Notes: generated from the letters alone by a model not told the origin. Shown: positions 9,635-18,879, counted from the first letter of the stretch. The stretch: 64,000 nucleotides of DNA from DATJHM01 sp963777355 (GCA_963777355.1 CAVZQK010000063.1:3053-67052); one strand, 5' to 3'. Translations and numbers: made by a program.

Positions 9635-10267
9635 TTATCTCCGGTAGCGCATGATCTGTGGGACTATAATGATTATGAGGAGTATCAGCAGGATGAACAT
9701 AATCGTGGATGCGAAGAGGGAAAGCAGGATCATAATAATGACCGCTATATCTTCAAGTGCGCTCAATCCGATATTAAATATACCCGCAGTTGTGAGTGTG
9801 GAGACGAGCCGCGTGGTTGCTTTAGCGGTATGACTCAGGGCGGCAAGCCCGCCACCGATGAGCAGGAGGAGAAATGGACCAATTGCCGCAAGTGGTATGG
9901 CGCTGAGAGCGACTACTGTTCTTGTTGAGGCGTGAGAGCTAGAGATGGCTGTGCTGATATGCATGGCCGAAAACGCATTCGTTCCCGCTGCTGCCGCAAC
10001 GACGGCTCCAGCGATGGGGCGGATAATCGTATGCACAGCATCCCAGCCATGATCGATAAGCGGAACTTTGTCCGCTACAAAGTCCAGAATCGTGAGCAGC
10101 GCCAGCAGGGCCATAAACCAGTTGGAAGTGATGAAAGCGAAATTTGGGTTTACTTTGTAGAGGTGTAGCCAGCGTACCGAGATGGTGAACGCAAGTAGCG
10201 GCAAGTAAGCATTCAGGCCAGAGGCAAATGCCAGGCCAAATGGCATACCTAGACTAACAATATCCAT
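9635..10267 (-). CDS. DUF4126 family integral membrane protein
   Basis: About 210 residues with roughly six hydrophobic helices. The family signature is visible at the start (GLAFASGLNAYLPLLAF) together with VADKVPLIDHGWDAVHTIIRP and the glycine-rich GPFLLLLIGGGLAALSH. The family is widespread and uncharacterised, with no known substrate. The start at 10267 is chosen because GCAGGGAAAATCT precedes it; an upstream in-frame extension has no ribosome site and looks non-coding. It is divergent from the disrupted DinB-like gene. Confidence 0.85.
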   Translation of the reverse strand: MDIVSLGMPFGLAFASGLNAYLPLLAFTISVRWLHLYKVNPNFAFITSNWFMALLALLTILDFVADKVPLIDHGWDAVHTIIRPIAGAVVAAAAGTNAFSAMHISTAISSSHASTRTVVALSAIPLAAIGPFLLLLIGGGLAALSHTAKATTRLVSTLTTAGIFNIGLSALEDIAVIIMILLSLFASTIMFILLILLIIIIVPQIMRYRR

Positions 10268-10520
10268 AGATTTTCCCTGCTTCCGTCTCTCTGTATTTCT
10301 GCTATCGTCTCTGGTACGTATGAGCATAAGGTGATGAATACATATAATGAAATGGAGCTGATAAGATGATGGATACAAGACAGCAATTTCAAACGCGTTT
10401 GCAGACTAGTATCGATGAATTTCTCTGGGCCGTCAACTTGATTCCGCAAGAGCGCCTGTACCTGGCTCCGCGTCCCAATCGCTGGCCTGTGGCACGTCTG
10501 GTCTTTCATCTGGCCTCAGG

Positions 10521-11990
10521 ATAAACTAGGAAAAAAGGCAGCCTTTGGTTGCCAAAGGTTGCCTAAAAGTGTAATGTACTTTCCACAAAACGAAACAGGA
10601 AAAGGACACTACGCTTTGAACAGTAACACATTGAAGCAAGTTCGCCAATGGGTCTATGAGAGCTTTGAGCAGGGGGCAGATGCCCTGTTCAACTTGTGTG
10701 ATGCCTTGCTCACAGAAAATCAAGCACGCAGCTTGCCGGAATTGTCGCAATCGCCGCTGTTTGAACGAGAATGGTCGAGTATCTATCAAGCCCTTTCCAA
10801 TGGCAAGATCAATACCATCGCATTGCGAGAAGCATGGGTGAAGGCTCTGCTCAGCAATAGTCCTGTTGGCGAGACCGTCTGGATCAGCGTCGACGCAAGT
10901 AGTATCCCACGTCCCGAAGCGGAAAAGAGCCGAGATCGTGGCATCATTCACGTCTCGAATTTGCCTCGTGCGGTCAAACCAATCAGTGTGGGATGGCAGT
11001 TTTCGACGGTCATGCTTTTGCCATCGGAAGCCACAAGCTGGGTGGGGATTCTCGATCAACAACGTATTTCGACGGAGCAAACAGCAATAGGGGTGGCCTG
11101 TGCACAGTTGCGAGCGGTCGTTCCTTTGTTGGGACGGCCCGTGATCGTCCTGGCCGACCGCTGGTATGCGACTGCTGACTTCTTGCGGGTCTGCCAAGAA
11201 TTGGGGTGCCAGGTGCTCATTCGTCTCAAGCGTAATCGCAAGCTCTATCAGCCGCCCGTGCGCAAAAGTGCGAAAGGACGGATTCCTTTGGATGGTCCTC
11301 TCTTTCAAGGGTCTCGTCCTGAGACCGTGAAGGGAGCTGAAGCGAGCTGGATGCAACGTGAGAAGAAGGGACAGATCGTGACAGTGAGTCGATGGAGCGG
11401 ATTGCATTTTCGGCAAGCACGTGAGGTGCACGTTCGCGTCTTTCGAGTACGGCGTGAGGGGGCCAAAGACACGAAACGTGATCCGCGCGAGAGTTGGTTT
11501 GTCTGCTTGCAGCAATCGCCGATCCGTCTTCCTTTGGCAGAAGTAAGCGGCCTGTATGCAAGGCGCTTTTCGCAGGAGCATGGCTACCGCTACTTGAAAC
11601 AAGATTTGCTCTGGGGGAAGGCACATGTACGCACCCCAGAACAATTTGAACGCTGGAGTCTGATTGTCAGTATCGCCATGAACCAATTGCGTTTGGCACG
11701 CGACTTGGGACAGGTCTGTTACCGCCGCTGGGAAGGACGGCAGCACACTATTACGCCTCGACAAGTCCGTCGGGTCATGCCCGAGATTTTGTCGCAGGTT
11801 GGCACACCTGCTCGTCGGTGCCAAAAGCGCGGAAAATCGCCTGGGCGTGCGCTTGGATTTCACCCCAAGCCTGCACCACGTCACGCTGTCGTGCTCAAAG
11901 GGAAAAAAAAGCCCCCAAAGTCGAGTGCGTGAGCCGCTCTTGGTCTTCATTCTCAGCGTTTTTCCTTTCCAACTGAACTTTTTTACCAGT
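10521..11990 (+). mobile_element. Insertion sequence (DDE, IS4/IS701-like) inside a DinB-like gene
   Basis: The element of about 1.47 kb is flanked by TCAGG on both sides (10516-10520 and 11991-11995); joining through one copy restores the host reading frame. The ends carry imperfect inverted repeats: ACTAGGAAAAAAG from 10525 and ACTGGTAAAAAAG read inward from 11990. The left end is offset by four bases (ATAA), so the exact boundary and duplication length (5 or a decayed 9) are uncertain. It carries one transposase gene. Confidence 0.82.
10574..11932 (+). CDS. DDE transposase of the insertion sequence
   Basis: About 452 residues. Three acidic residues expected of an RNase-H-like DDE transposase are visible: D in VWISVDASSIPRPE, D in VIVLADRWYATADF, and E in FSQEHGYRYLKQDLLW. 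The basic C-terminus (KRGKSPGRALGF, KGKKKPPKSS) suits DNA binding. It belongs to the IS4/IS701-related group. The ATG at 10574 is taken as start; a TTG at 10559 in the same frame is possible. The ORF appears intact, so the element may still be mobile. A long open frame on the opposite strand is only a shadow. Confidence 0.9.
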   Translation: MYFPQNETGKGHYALNSNTLKQVRQWVYESFEQGADALFNLCDALLTENQARSLPELSQSPLFEREWSSIYQALSNGKINTIALREAWVKALLSNSPVGETVWISVDASSIPRPEAEKSRDRGIIHVSNLPRAVKPISVGWQFSTVMLLPSEATSWVGILDQQRISTEQTAIGVACAQLRAVVPLLGRPVIVLADRWYATADFLRVCQELGCQVLIRLKRNRKLYQPPVRKSAKGRIPLDGPLFQGSRPETVKGAEASWMQREKKGQIVTVSRWSGLHFRQAREVHVRVFRVRREGAKDTKRDPRESWFVCLQQSPIRLPLAEVSGLYARRFSQEHGYRYLKQDLLWGKAHVRTPEQFERWSLIVSIAMNQLRLARDLGQVCYRRWEGRQHTITPRQVRRVMPEILSQVGTPARRCQKRGKSPGRALGFHPKPAPRHAVVLKGKKKPPKSSA

Positions 11991-12333
11991 TCAGGGGAGT
12001 CCTGTTTGTCTTACGAAGAGAAGATTGCTTTGCCAACGATGCGTCAGTGGCTGGATGAACCAATGCCGCAGTCTGTTTCGCAAGAGGAAGATGCCCGCCT
12101 GGAGGAGCTGGCCTGGAATAATGGAGAGGGTCATAGTATGGCGGCACTGACTCAAGCCTTGATCTCTGTACGTGCTCAAGAGATTCTGCTGCTTGGTGAA
12201 CTGCGAGAGTCAGCTCTCACTGATCTCGTCAGGCTGTCTGGGGAATATACCCCTTGCAATGGGTTCTGACCAAGACTTATCAACATACTCTTGAGCACAC
12301 CGATGAAATTCTACGTGACTATCTCTGGTGGCG

Positions 12334-13233
12334 CTAATCTCGTGCTGTGCTCTGCTTTTTCTTCGGCGGATTCGTTCCCCAGACGGTGAGTAGCGTCCAT
12401 GTGGCGCGAAAGTCTGGCTGCTGCATATCGCTGAGCGCTTGTTGATAGATGCTTTCGTAGTCGTCTGGCACCTGTGTCCACTTGTGCATAAAAGGCAACA
12501 TGGTGCGGAATACCAGTCTCTGATCCTCGTAAAATCTTTCCCCCTGCTCAGTACCTCCGCGATATTCCAGCGTAGAGGTCCGCGTCTGTACGTTCTTGAG
12601 TCCATACTGATTCAGCAAATGAGCAAGTTGATTGATGACTCCATCCCCCGTTGGTGTGAAGTAGTGCCCTGATCGACAGAAGCCATCCAGCACTATGTCG
12701 TAGAGACGTTTTAGCGCTTGACTGCTATTTTCGGCAATGAAATTGGCCTCTGTGACGCGGATAATCCCATCTGGTCTACAAACGCGCTGGAACTCCCGCA
12801 GGAGGTTCGGCCAATCCCAGGTACGCAGATAGCTCTGTCCAAAACGTTCGTTGACCAGATCAAAGGAATCTGCCGGAAATTCGAGCTTACGTAGCGCATC
12901 CATCTCATAAAATTCTACCCGGTCATTGACCCCTTGCTTCTCTGCTTGTGTACGTGCATAGTTTATCATTCGCTTGCTTACATCCACTCCTACCAGCTTG
13001 CTCATCGTCGGATACGTTTTTGCCGCTTCAATAAGCCAGTCGCCTGTGCCACAATTAACATCCAGCACACGCTGAAAGAGTGCCGGATCACTCTGCTCCG
13101 GTAATACTCCGCCCATCCCTGTCGTAAGCATCTGATCCTGTATCTGGAGCCGCACAAGTTCTTCCTGGTTAGAACGATCCTGGACAAAATAGGTGTTCGG
13201 TAGCTCTGAAGAGGGTTTGTCCGGTGTTGTCAT
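12334..13233 (-). CDS. Class I SAM-dependent methyltransferase
   Basis: About 299 residues with the Rossmann methyltransferase signature: motif I VLDVNCGTGDWLIE, the acidic residue after strand 2 (VGVDVSKRMINYA), and the FDLVNERF / motif III region. It is a paralogue of the protein at 36844-37716, with the same order of motifs and a similar C-terminal helical part ending near ALWYF/ATWTLLTVWG. Substrate unknown. The start at 13233 has AAGGAG ten bases upstream; an ATG at 13242 is too close to it. Its 3' end overlaps the DinB-like stop by four bases. Confidence 0.85.
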   Translation of the reverse strand: MTTPDKPSSELPNTYFVQDRSNQEELVRLQIQDQMLTTGMGGVLPEQSDPALFQRVLDVNCGTGDWLIEAAKTYPTMSKLVGVDVSKRMINYARTQAEKQGVNDRVEFYEMDALRKLEFPADSFDLVNERFGQSYLRTWDWPNLLREFQRVCRPDGIIRVTEANFIAENSSQALKRLYDIVLDGFCRSGHYFTPTGDGVINQLAHLLNQYGLKNVQTRTSTLEYRGGTEQGERFYEDQRLVFRTMLPFMHKWTQVPDDYESIYQQALSDMQQPDFRATWTLLTVWGTNPPKKKQSTARD

Positions 13234-13419
13234 ATCGGGCATACTCCTTGCTCTGGTCTTCATGCAAAAATATCTTTTGTTGCCAATCTCTCTCCAATTA
13301 TACCTAGTTTGTGTAAAATAGACAAATCCCCTTCTTGCCCAATATTGCCTGATCCTCTTCTTAGCTAAATACGAAGCTCCAGTCATCTTGGCCCTGGTGG
13401 CACAACGTTTGTATTGGGC

Positions 13420-13995
13420 CTAATTCGAGGGAGGAGCAGGCTTGTTCAACCATAAACCCATCAGGTATACGTCTACGTAAACGCCTTCTGCCATCTTGAT
13501 CTGGTTGACCAGGTGCCCTTCTTGCCGGAATCCCAGCGAACTGTAAAGGGCGAGACCGCGCTCATTGTTGGCAAATACCTCCAGACTTATCTTCTCAATC
13601 CCCGATTGCTCTTGCGCCCAGGCGATCAGGGCCTGAAGCAGGGCGCGACCAATCCCCCGGTTGCGCCACGTCCGGCTGACATTGACGCTCAATGTCCCGT
13701 TATGCTTCATCCGTTTGCGCGGATCAAGATGAAAGTTCAGCAGACCAATTAACTCCATCTCATATTCCGCCACTATCGCGAGATGTCCTGGCATTTCGCA
13801 CACATCTTCGAGCCATTCCATCTCCTGATCCGGCGTGAAGCGAAACTCTTCCATCGTCGTAATATTAAAATTATTCTCGCCCAAGATCTCCTTTGTCATA
13901 TATAATAGCGTCTCTGCATCTTCTGGCATTGCAGAGCGCAAAATAATTTCATACCCGTCCTTTGTCCACATCGTCCGCCTGGTAATAGTACTCAT
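13420..13995 (-). CDS. GNAT family N-acetyltransferase (RimI/RimL-like)
   Basis: About 191 residues with the GNAT fold: the acetyl-CoA-binding motif V-S-R-T-W-R-N-R-G-I-G-R-A-L-L and the C-terminal motif NNERGLALYSSLGFRQEG. It most resembles the protein or amine acetyltransferases that carry IRSAMPEDAE-type N-termini. The start at 13995 follows AGGAGGTACCC at ideal distance. It lies tail to tail with nothing and is divergent from the SARP-type gene by about 360 bases. Confidence 0.88.
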   Translation of the reverse strand: MSTITRRTMWTKDGYEIILRSAMPEDAETLLYMTKEILGENNFNITTMEEFRFTPDQEMEWLEDVCEMPGHLAIVAEYEMELIGLLNFHLDPRKRMKHNGTLSVNVSRTWRNRGIGRALLQALIAWAQEQSGIEKISLEVFANNERGLALYSSLGFRQEGHLVNQIKMAEGVYVDVYLMGLWLNKPAPPSN

Positions 13996-14354
13996 GGGTA
14001 CCTCCTCCTTACGAAAAAAAATAGCCCCATACATGAAGGCGATTACGCTAGTAAGTATATCAGTTTTCTTTATGAGTATTGTGCTTACTTCTACCAAAAC
14101 TTCGCCTCTGGCGCGTTCATTTCTATATGGTGCTCACCTCAGGGCGACTTTTTTTGCGTTTGCGTGTACCAATATTTTTGTATGCCGTGACTTTTCGTAC
14201 AAATTGGGGTACATTGCTCTTGCGGGTGCGGTGACTTGCTTTGATATAATGTATGAGATTTTGCCTTTTGGTGTAAATATATTACTGATGTACCTTGCAC
14301 CTGATGATTTGCTCGTAGTGCTATATACTTACGTGGTATGAAGGAGTGAACGGG

Positions 14355-15398
14355 ATGAATAGCAAGGTTACCTATCACCAGCAGGTGAGCTATTGTGGAA
14401 AGCCCCGTTGTCGCAAGTGCCGCGAGGGGACTGGACATGGCCCTTACTGGTATGCTTATCAAACGGTAGAAGGTCGTACGACCCGTACATATATTGGCAA
14501 GGAACTTCCGGCTGAGGCGCGTGCTGCTCTTAGTGGCCCAAAGGAGGCGACTCCTGCCCATGCCGATGAGCTGGCCCACTCTCAGATTCGTATTTATACG
14601 CTGGGTCAGTTTCGCCTGGAGCGCCGCGGTAGCCGCGATCCCCAGGAGTGGCAGACGGTGACCGATTCCGCCTGGCAGCATCAGCGCGTGCGTTTTCTGC
14701 TCGCGGGTCTGCTGAGTAATGCCGCTCGTCGTGTGGGTCGTGAGCAGTTGCTGGAGCTTCTCTGGCCAGAACTTGAGCTAGAGATGGCTTCGAGTCGGCT
14801 GGATCGCGCTGTACATAGTCTCCGCCAGCTCTTTGAGCCTCAGCGTGCCAAACCTGCTACCTCTCCGCTCCTGCTGACTGAGCGTGAGCTGTTGGTGCTG
14901 GCTGACCATCCTCAGGTCTGGATCGATGCCGATGTATTTGAAAAGCTGTTAAATGAGGCTCGTGAGGTCGGCGAGAAGGATCTCGGTAAAAAAGAGGGCC
15001 TCTTGATTGAGGCTATGTCTATCTATGGTGGTGCCTTCTTGCCGGAGTTGCGCAAAAGCGAGTGGACGCAGTCTCGCCGTGAATCGCTCTTGCGGGCCTT
15101 TATCGGTCTGTTGCTAGAGCTGTCGGATGTGCGCAGTAAACGCGATTCCTGGGCTGGTGCTCTTGAACCTCTGAATAAGCTCTTGTCGCTTGATCCCACG
15201 AACGAGGCGGCGGTTCAGCGGATGATGCTCCTGCTCTTTCGCCTGGAGCGCCGTGGTGAGGCTTTGCAGGCCTACAAGCAACTGGTGGGCGTGTTGCGCC
15301 GTGAGTTTAATATCGCTCCCCTGCCGGAGACGCGGGCGATCTATGAGAAGGTCCGTTCCGGTAATCTCCCCGATAAACAGCCTGCGATGACGAATTAG
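14355..15398 (+). CDS. SARP-like regulator N-terminal part: zinc motif, DNA-binding and BTAD domains
   Basis: Residues about 1-55 (VSYCGKPRCRKCREG, HGPYWYAY, TRTYIGKEL) match the DUF6788-type cysteine motif. Residues about 75-165 form an OmpR-like winged helix (IRIYTLGQFRLERRG through RVGREQLLELLWPE). The rest is the bacterial transcriptional activation domain (WIDADVFEKLLNEA, YGGAFLPEL, ALQAYKQLVGVLRREF). AAGGAG sits eight bases before the ATG at 14355. It ends at TAG, immediately after which the same frame continues into the ATPase domain, so as annotated it is a truncated DNA-binding activator. Confidence 0.82.
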   Translation: MNSKVTYHQQVSYCGKPRCRKCREGTGHGPYWYAYQTVEGRTTRTYIGKELPAEARAALSGPKEATPAHADELAHSQIRIYTLGQFRLERRGSRDPQEWQTVTDSAWQHQRVRFLLAGLLSNAARRVGREQLLELLWPELELEMASSRLDRAVHSLRQLFEPQRAKPATSPLLLTERELLVLADHPQVWIDADVFEKLLNEAREVGEKDLGKKEGLLIEAMSIYGGAFLPELRKSEWTQSRRESLLRAFIGLLLELSDVRSKRDSWAGALEPLNKLLSLDPTNEAAVQRMMLLLFRLERRGEALQAYKQLVGVLRREFNIAPLPETRAIYEKVRSGNLPDKQPAMTN

Positions 15399-15506
15399 CA
15401 GGAAAAAGAGCAGCGCCACATTCCGCCTCTTCCTCCCTCGCTCTTTGGTCGTAGCCACGTTAGCCCTCTGGTTGGTCGCCAGGAGGAGATCAATCTGCTC
15501 AGTGGT

Positions 15507-16949
15507 ATGCTGAAGGAGATTGAGAGCTCGGCTAAGTTTCGTCTGCCAGGCCAGAAGAAGAGTATTGCTAGCCCTCTGGATACGCAGCGCCGCCCTCAGT
15601 GTGTCCTTTTGATGGGTGAGGTCGGCATCGGCAAGACGCGCCTCGCTGAAGAGGTGAGCCGCGAGGCCCGGCGTGGGAACTGGGCTGTAGCCTGGAGCCG
15701 TGTCTATTCCCAGGAGGGTAGTATCCCGTATCGCCTCTGGACTGAGGTCTTGCGCCGCTCCCTTGAGCAGGGCCTCTGGCAGCGCCAGGAGATGCAGCGC
15801 CGTTCCTCGATCTTGCAGCCTTTAACGACGCTTCTCCCCGATCTTCAAGAATTTATGTCTCCTTCACCCTACGCGCTGACGCAATCGCCTGAGCGCGAAC
15901 AGTTGCGTCTCTGGGAGGCTGCTCTGGAACTGCTGACGATGGTCAGTGAGAATACGCCTCTGGTGATTGCTCTGGACGATTTGCAGTGGGCTGATCCGAA
16001 CAGTTGTGAGTTGCTGGCCTATCTGGCCCGCCGCATTAACGGTTACCCTATCTTCATTGTTGGTACCTGCCGTGAGAACGAGCTAGGTCCCAATCACGCC
16101 CTGCGCCCGCTCCTCACCGACCTCTTGCGCGAACACGCCGTTGAGCAGGTTCCTTTGCAGCCTCTGGAAGACAAAGAGATCGAAGCCCTCGTCTCCTACA
16201 TTCCGCACCTGCCGGAGACGATGGTGCAGCGTATCGGTGAACGGGCTGGTGGCAATCCTTTCTTTGCTGAAGAACTTGGCCGCGCTCTCGGTGCCGCCGA
16301 ATCGCAGCATGTCAACAACGGTCATAGCAACGGCAATGGCGTCACCCTGCTCCCCGACACCATCACCGCTGTCCTCGATCTGCGTCTCAGCCGTCTCAGC
16401 ACCGAATGTCAGGGTCTCCTACGCAAAGCCGCTATCCTGGGACGCTCCTTTGAATTTCCGCAGATAGCCGCGATGGAATCCGGCTCCATCGATTACGACG
16501 ACGACAACGCCGACCTCGTCCTGGACCGCCTGGAGGAAGCCTTAGCCTCTGGTATGCTCACTGAAGAAGGCACCGGCACGCGTATCACCTATCAATTCTG
16601 GCACCCCATGCTTGTCAGCCACCTCAGCGAACGTCTCTCCGCCGCCCGCCGTGCCAGCCTGCACCGCCGCGCCGCCGAGATCCTGCGCCGCGAATACCAG
16701 AACCGCGAAGAAGAGGGGGCCGCCCTCATCGTAGACCACCTCGTCAGCGGCGGCTCCGACACCAAACTCATCGCCCACTACGCCGAACTGGCCGGCAACC
16801 GTTCCTACAGCCTCTCCGACTTCCCCGGTGCCGAAAAATACTACCGTATAGCCATAGACAACCTGGATGTCACCCCTGAAGAACAACTCCATCAAGCATT
16901 TCTCTTTGAGTATTTGGCTGAGTGTAATAGAGTTTCAAGGAAAATCTGA
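15507..16949 (+). CDS. AAA/STAND ATPase part of the SARP-type regulator
   Basis: In the same frame as the preceding piece; codons 15399-15506 are also open and encode PLVGRQEEINLLSG, the normal start of the domain, so the true piece begins there. Walker A is LLMGEVGIGKTRLAEEV, Walker B is LVIALDDLQWADP, followed by a winged-helix and helical region up to GTRITYQFWHPMLVSHL. The C-terminus (residues about 430-480) begins TPR repeats. The frame ends at 16949 because of one extra T near 16940; the next frame continues with QGKSEEARRYYQLAL. Without its own ribosome site it is probably not translated alone. Confidence 0.72.
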   Translation: MLKEIESSAKFRLPGQKKSIASPLDTQRRPQCVLLMGEVGIGKTRLAEEVSREARRGNWAVAWSRVYSQEGSIPYRLWTEVLRRSLEQGLWQRQEMQRRSSILQPLTTLLPDLQEFMSPSPYALTQSPEREQLRLWEAALELLTMVSENTPLVIALDDLQWADPNSCELLAYLARRINGYPIFIVGTCRENELGPNHALRPLLTDLLREHAVEQVPLQPLEDKEIEALVSYIPHLPETMVQRIGERAGGNPFFAEELGRALGAAESQHVNNGHSNGNGVTLLPDTITAVLDLRLSRLSTECQGLLRKAAILGRSFEFPQIAAMESGSIDYDDDNADLVLDRLEEALASGMLTEEGTGTRITYQFWHPMLVSHLSERLSAARRASLHRRAAEILRREYQNREEEGAALIVDHLVSGGSDTKLIAHYAELAGNRSYSLSDFPGAEKYYRIAIDNLDVTPEEQLHQAFLFEYLAECNRVSRKI

Positions 16950-17048
16950 AGAGGCTCGTCGTTATTATCAGCTTGCTTTGGATATTTATACTCAACATTT
17001 AAAATATCTTCATCGGATGTTTTCCAGCAGGAAGCGCAGATTCTTGCT

Positions 17049-17345
17049 TTGCTCTGGTGTGAGATTGGTGCTACTTGGTATGACACGGGTGATAATCCAC
17101 AAGCATTAAAGCATTTTGAAGAAGGTGAACGTGTTTTAAGAGAAGCGAATGTTATCGATGGAGCAGTTTGGGCTACGTTACGTTTACGACAAAGTTATAT
17201 ATTTTTCAGAGAAGGAAATTATAATAGTGCTCTTATGAGTGCTCATGAAGCCCTTAAATTATTTGAAGAGGTTCTTGAAGTAGCCTGTAGATGTTCCTGC
17301 AAATGTACCTTGTTCTCCTCGAACTACACGCACTCTATCGGGTAG
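17049..17345 (+). pseudogene. TPR fragment of the SARP-type regulator
   Basis: The fragment reads WCEIGATWYDTGDNPQALKH and SYIFFREGNYNSALMSAHEALKLFEE, two TPR units, then turns into cysteine-rich nonsense after EVLEVAC. In-frame codons upstream of 17049 (VFQQEAQILALL) are also open and match the array. One missing A in the AAAA run near 17002 explains the shift from the preceding piece; one missing base near 17290 explains the exit into the next. Confidence 0.65.
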
Positions 17346-18160
17346 ATCCTATTGATCTAGGTCGTACATATTCTTTACTTGGATTGATTGAGAATACTGT
17401 AGGTCAGCCTCTAAATGCTATACAGCATCTAAATACAGCTTTAACTATTTTGGAGCAGCAACAAGCCCATAGAGAAATAGCTACTGTGCATTGTAATTTG
17501 GGAGATATGCATTTAAGGAAAGCAGAGCTAGAGGAAGCGCAGGCTGCACTACGTAATGCGTTAACAATTGCGCAGAAAGTTGGTGATCAGGCATTATCAG
17601 CTGTTATTTTGAATAATTTAGGGATTGTAGCTGCATGGTATGGTGATCTGGCAGAGGCAGAATCTTTATATAGACGTGGTCTGGTTCTTGCTGAACAGGT
17701 AAATGATCCAGTCTATATAAACTGGCTATTAGTTTATCTTGCGATGGTTTTACAGGATCAAGGTAATTTTCCTGATACCGAAAAATATTTGCAGAGAGCA
17801 TTAAAAATTGGACATAGTATCCACTTTGATCCTTGCATTGGTGCGGCTTTAGTTGCTATTGGCAATATGCGTATTTATCAAGCTTTAACTATTTATCAGG
17901 GCCAGATGAAAGAACGAATACTGAAAAAGGGCCAGGCAACTCTGCTTCATGCACTCTCTCTAGAGGGTTTGGAAGCCCAAACGCAGACTGAGGGGAAATT
18001 AGCCCTGGTCTATATTGAACTATTACAGGGCCAATATGAAATGGCTCTACAAAGAGCCAGGGAAACCTTAGAAGAGGCTCAAAAGCATGAAATGATCTGG
18101 CTTGTAGCACGCTCACAGCAACTGTTAGGTAGCATTTTAGCCGCTACAAAACCAGTATGA
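17291..18160 (+). pseudogene. TPR fragment of the SARP-type regulator, largest
   Basis: About 289 residues of TPR repeats (GRTYSLLGLIENTVGQPLNA, VHCNLGDMHLRKAELEEAQ, ILNNLGIVAAWYGDLAEAES). An in-frame TAG at 17288 sits directly before its first codon, and no ribosome site is present, so it depends on a frameshift from the previous piece. It ends AATKPV at a stop created by an AAAA run near 18150; with three A the frame continues QYEQAYKYFSEAKETFSQRG. Confidence 0.65.
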
Positions 18161-18212
18161 GCAGGCCTATAAATATTTTTCAGAAGCAAAAGAGACCTTT
18201 TCTCAGCGTGGT

Positions 18213-18416
18213 ATGCGCCTTGAATATGCTCGTACCCTCTATCATTTTGGGCATGCCTCGCTGCAACAGAACTTGACCGAAAAAGATCGTGCCCGTGGCC
18301 TCTTATTTTTGCAAGAAGCGCAACAGATCTGTACAGAGTGCAAAGCCGCTCTGGACCTGCAACTAGTTGAGCGCCTTTTAGCCCAACATCACGTTTCTTC
18401 AACCCAGGCAAAATAG
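18213..18416 (+). pseudogene. C-terminal TPR fragment of the SARP-type regulator
   Basis: Reads MRLEYARTLYHFGHASLQQN and RGLLFLQEAQQICTECKAAL to the stop at 18416, a normal end for such proteins. The same frame is open upstream to about 18150 (YEQAYKYFSEAKETF), confirming it is the tail of the array and not a separate gene. Confidence 0.6.
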
Positions 18417-18489
18417 TACCTCTGCCAAAATTTTAATAACTGCTTTCACCGAGCGTCTCTATTAGTAGAAGGTTCTTCTCGCAACACCA

Positions 18490-18545
18490 AATCTAGTAGG
18501 GCAGAGCGGCTTGACCGTCTCCTGTTGGCTAACCACTATGTTGCC
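18490..18545 (+). repeat. Dispersed repeat copy, forward orientation
   Basis: GTAGGGCAGAGCGGCTTGAC followed by CGTCTCCTGTTGGCTAACCA matches the core of the repeats at 919, 1008 and 45424 with a few changes. It sits shortly after the end of the SARP-type gene. Confidence 0.7.
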
Positions 18546-18667
18546 GCCTATAGACTACGCAGGGGCGGTTGTTGGTCTCTGGTCGTGCTTGCCGATGGTC
18601 CATTTTGCCCCGCCGTGAGAGAGCGAAAGGGTTTGATGAGAACCACGATCTTGTTTCGAGAGGATCG

Positions 18668-18870
18668 CTTGGCGAGGAGGAGACGGGCAAGCCGATCTGC
18701 CCTACGGGATTTTTGTATTACTATTAATATCCGACGAGATTGCTCGGCGAGGAGGAGACGGGCAAGCCGATCTGCCCTACGCGATTCTTGTATTACTATT
18801 AATATCCGACGAGATTGCTCGGCGAGGAGGAGACGGGCAAGCCGATCTGCCCTACGGGATTCTGGGTCTG
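18668..18870 (-). repeat. 75-bp tandem repeat, about 2.7 copies, built on the dispersed repeat core in reverse orientation
   Basis: GGCGAGGAGGAGACGGGCAA starts at three positions with exact 75-base spacing (AGACGGGC at 18681, 18756, 18831). Each copy contains GCCGATCTGCCCTACG, the reverse complement of the dispersed family core, plus a spacer TTGTATTACTATTAATATCC. Because 75 is a multiple of three, an open frame of 25-residue repeats runs through it, but it lacks coding features. Confidence 0.88.
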
Positions 18871-18879
18871 GAAATCTGA

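Larger units (their letters stand above)
10366..12337 (+). pseudogene. DinB-like metal-dependent protein gene split by an IS element
   Basis: The 5' part (10366-10524) encodes about 52 residues typical of the DinB/YfiT four-helix fold (FLWAVNLIPQERL, RWPVARLVFHLAS). The gene resumes after the transposon at 11991 as SGESCLSYEEKIALPTM and continues to ESALTDL. Another frame then supplies the C-terminus WGIYPLQWVLTKTYQHTLEH to the stop at 12337, so a frameshift near 12225-12238 is also needed. The reconstructed protein of about 165 residues has the late H-x-x-E-H of the family. DinB-like proteins are metal-dependent thiol transferases or detoxification proteins. It is inactive here on two counts, unless the second is a sequencing error. 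Confidence 0.8.
14355..18416 (+). pseudogene. SARP/AfsR-type giant regulator (zinc motif, BTAD, AAA ATPase, TPR), broken at several points
   Basis: Five reading-frame pieces line up as one protein of about 1350 residues. In order: a CGKPRCRKC zinc-like N-terminus; a SARP DNA-binding/BTAD region; an AAA domain starting PLVGRQEEINLL; and a long TPR array. The breaks are an in-frame TAG at 15396-15398, then frame changes near 16940 (TTT), 17002 (AAAA), 17290 and 18150 (AAAA). Each frame change is cured by one base in a short run. Such proteins bind ATP and DNA and often control secondary metabolism; this copy would be non-functional unless these are assembly errors. Confidence 0.75.

Noticed and set aside
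10526..11950. 474-residue open frame on the minus strand over the transposase
   Set aside because: Exact antisense of the DDE transposase, no ribosome site, cysteine- and arginine-rich composition of a shadow frame.
18668..18870. Possible CRISPR array
   Set aside because: The repeats are contiguous with near-identical spacers; no unique spacers and no cas genes.
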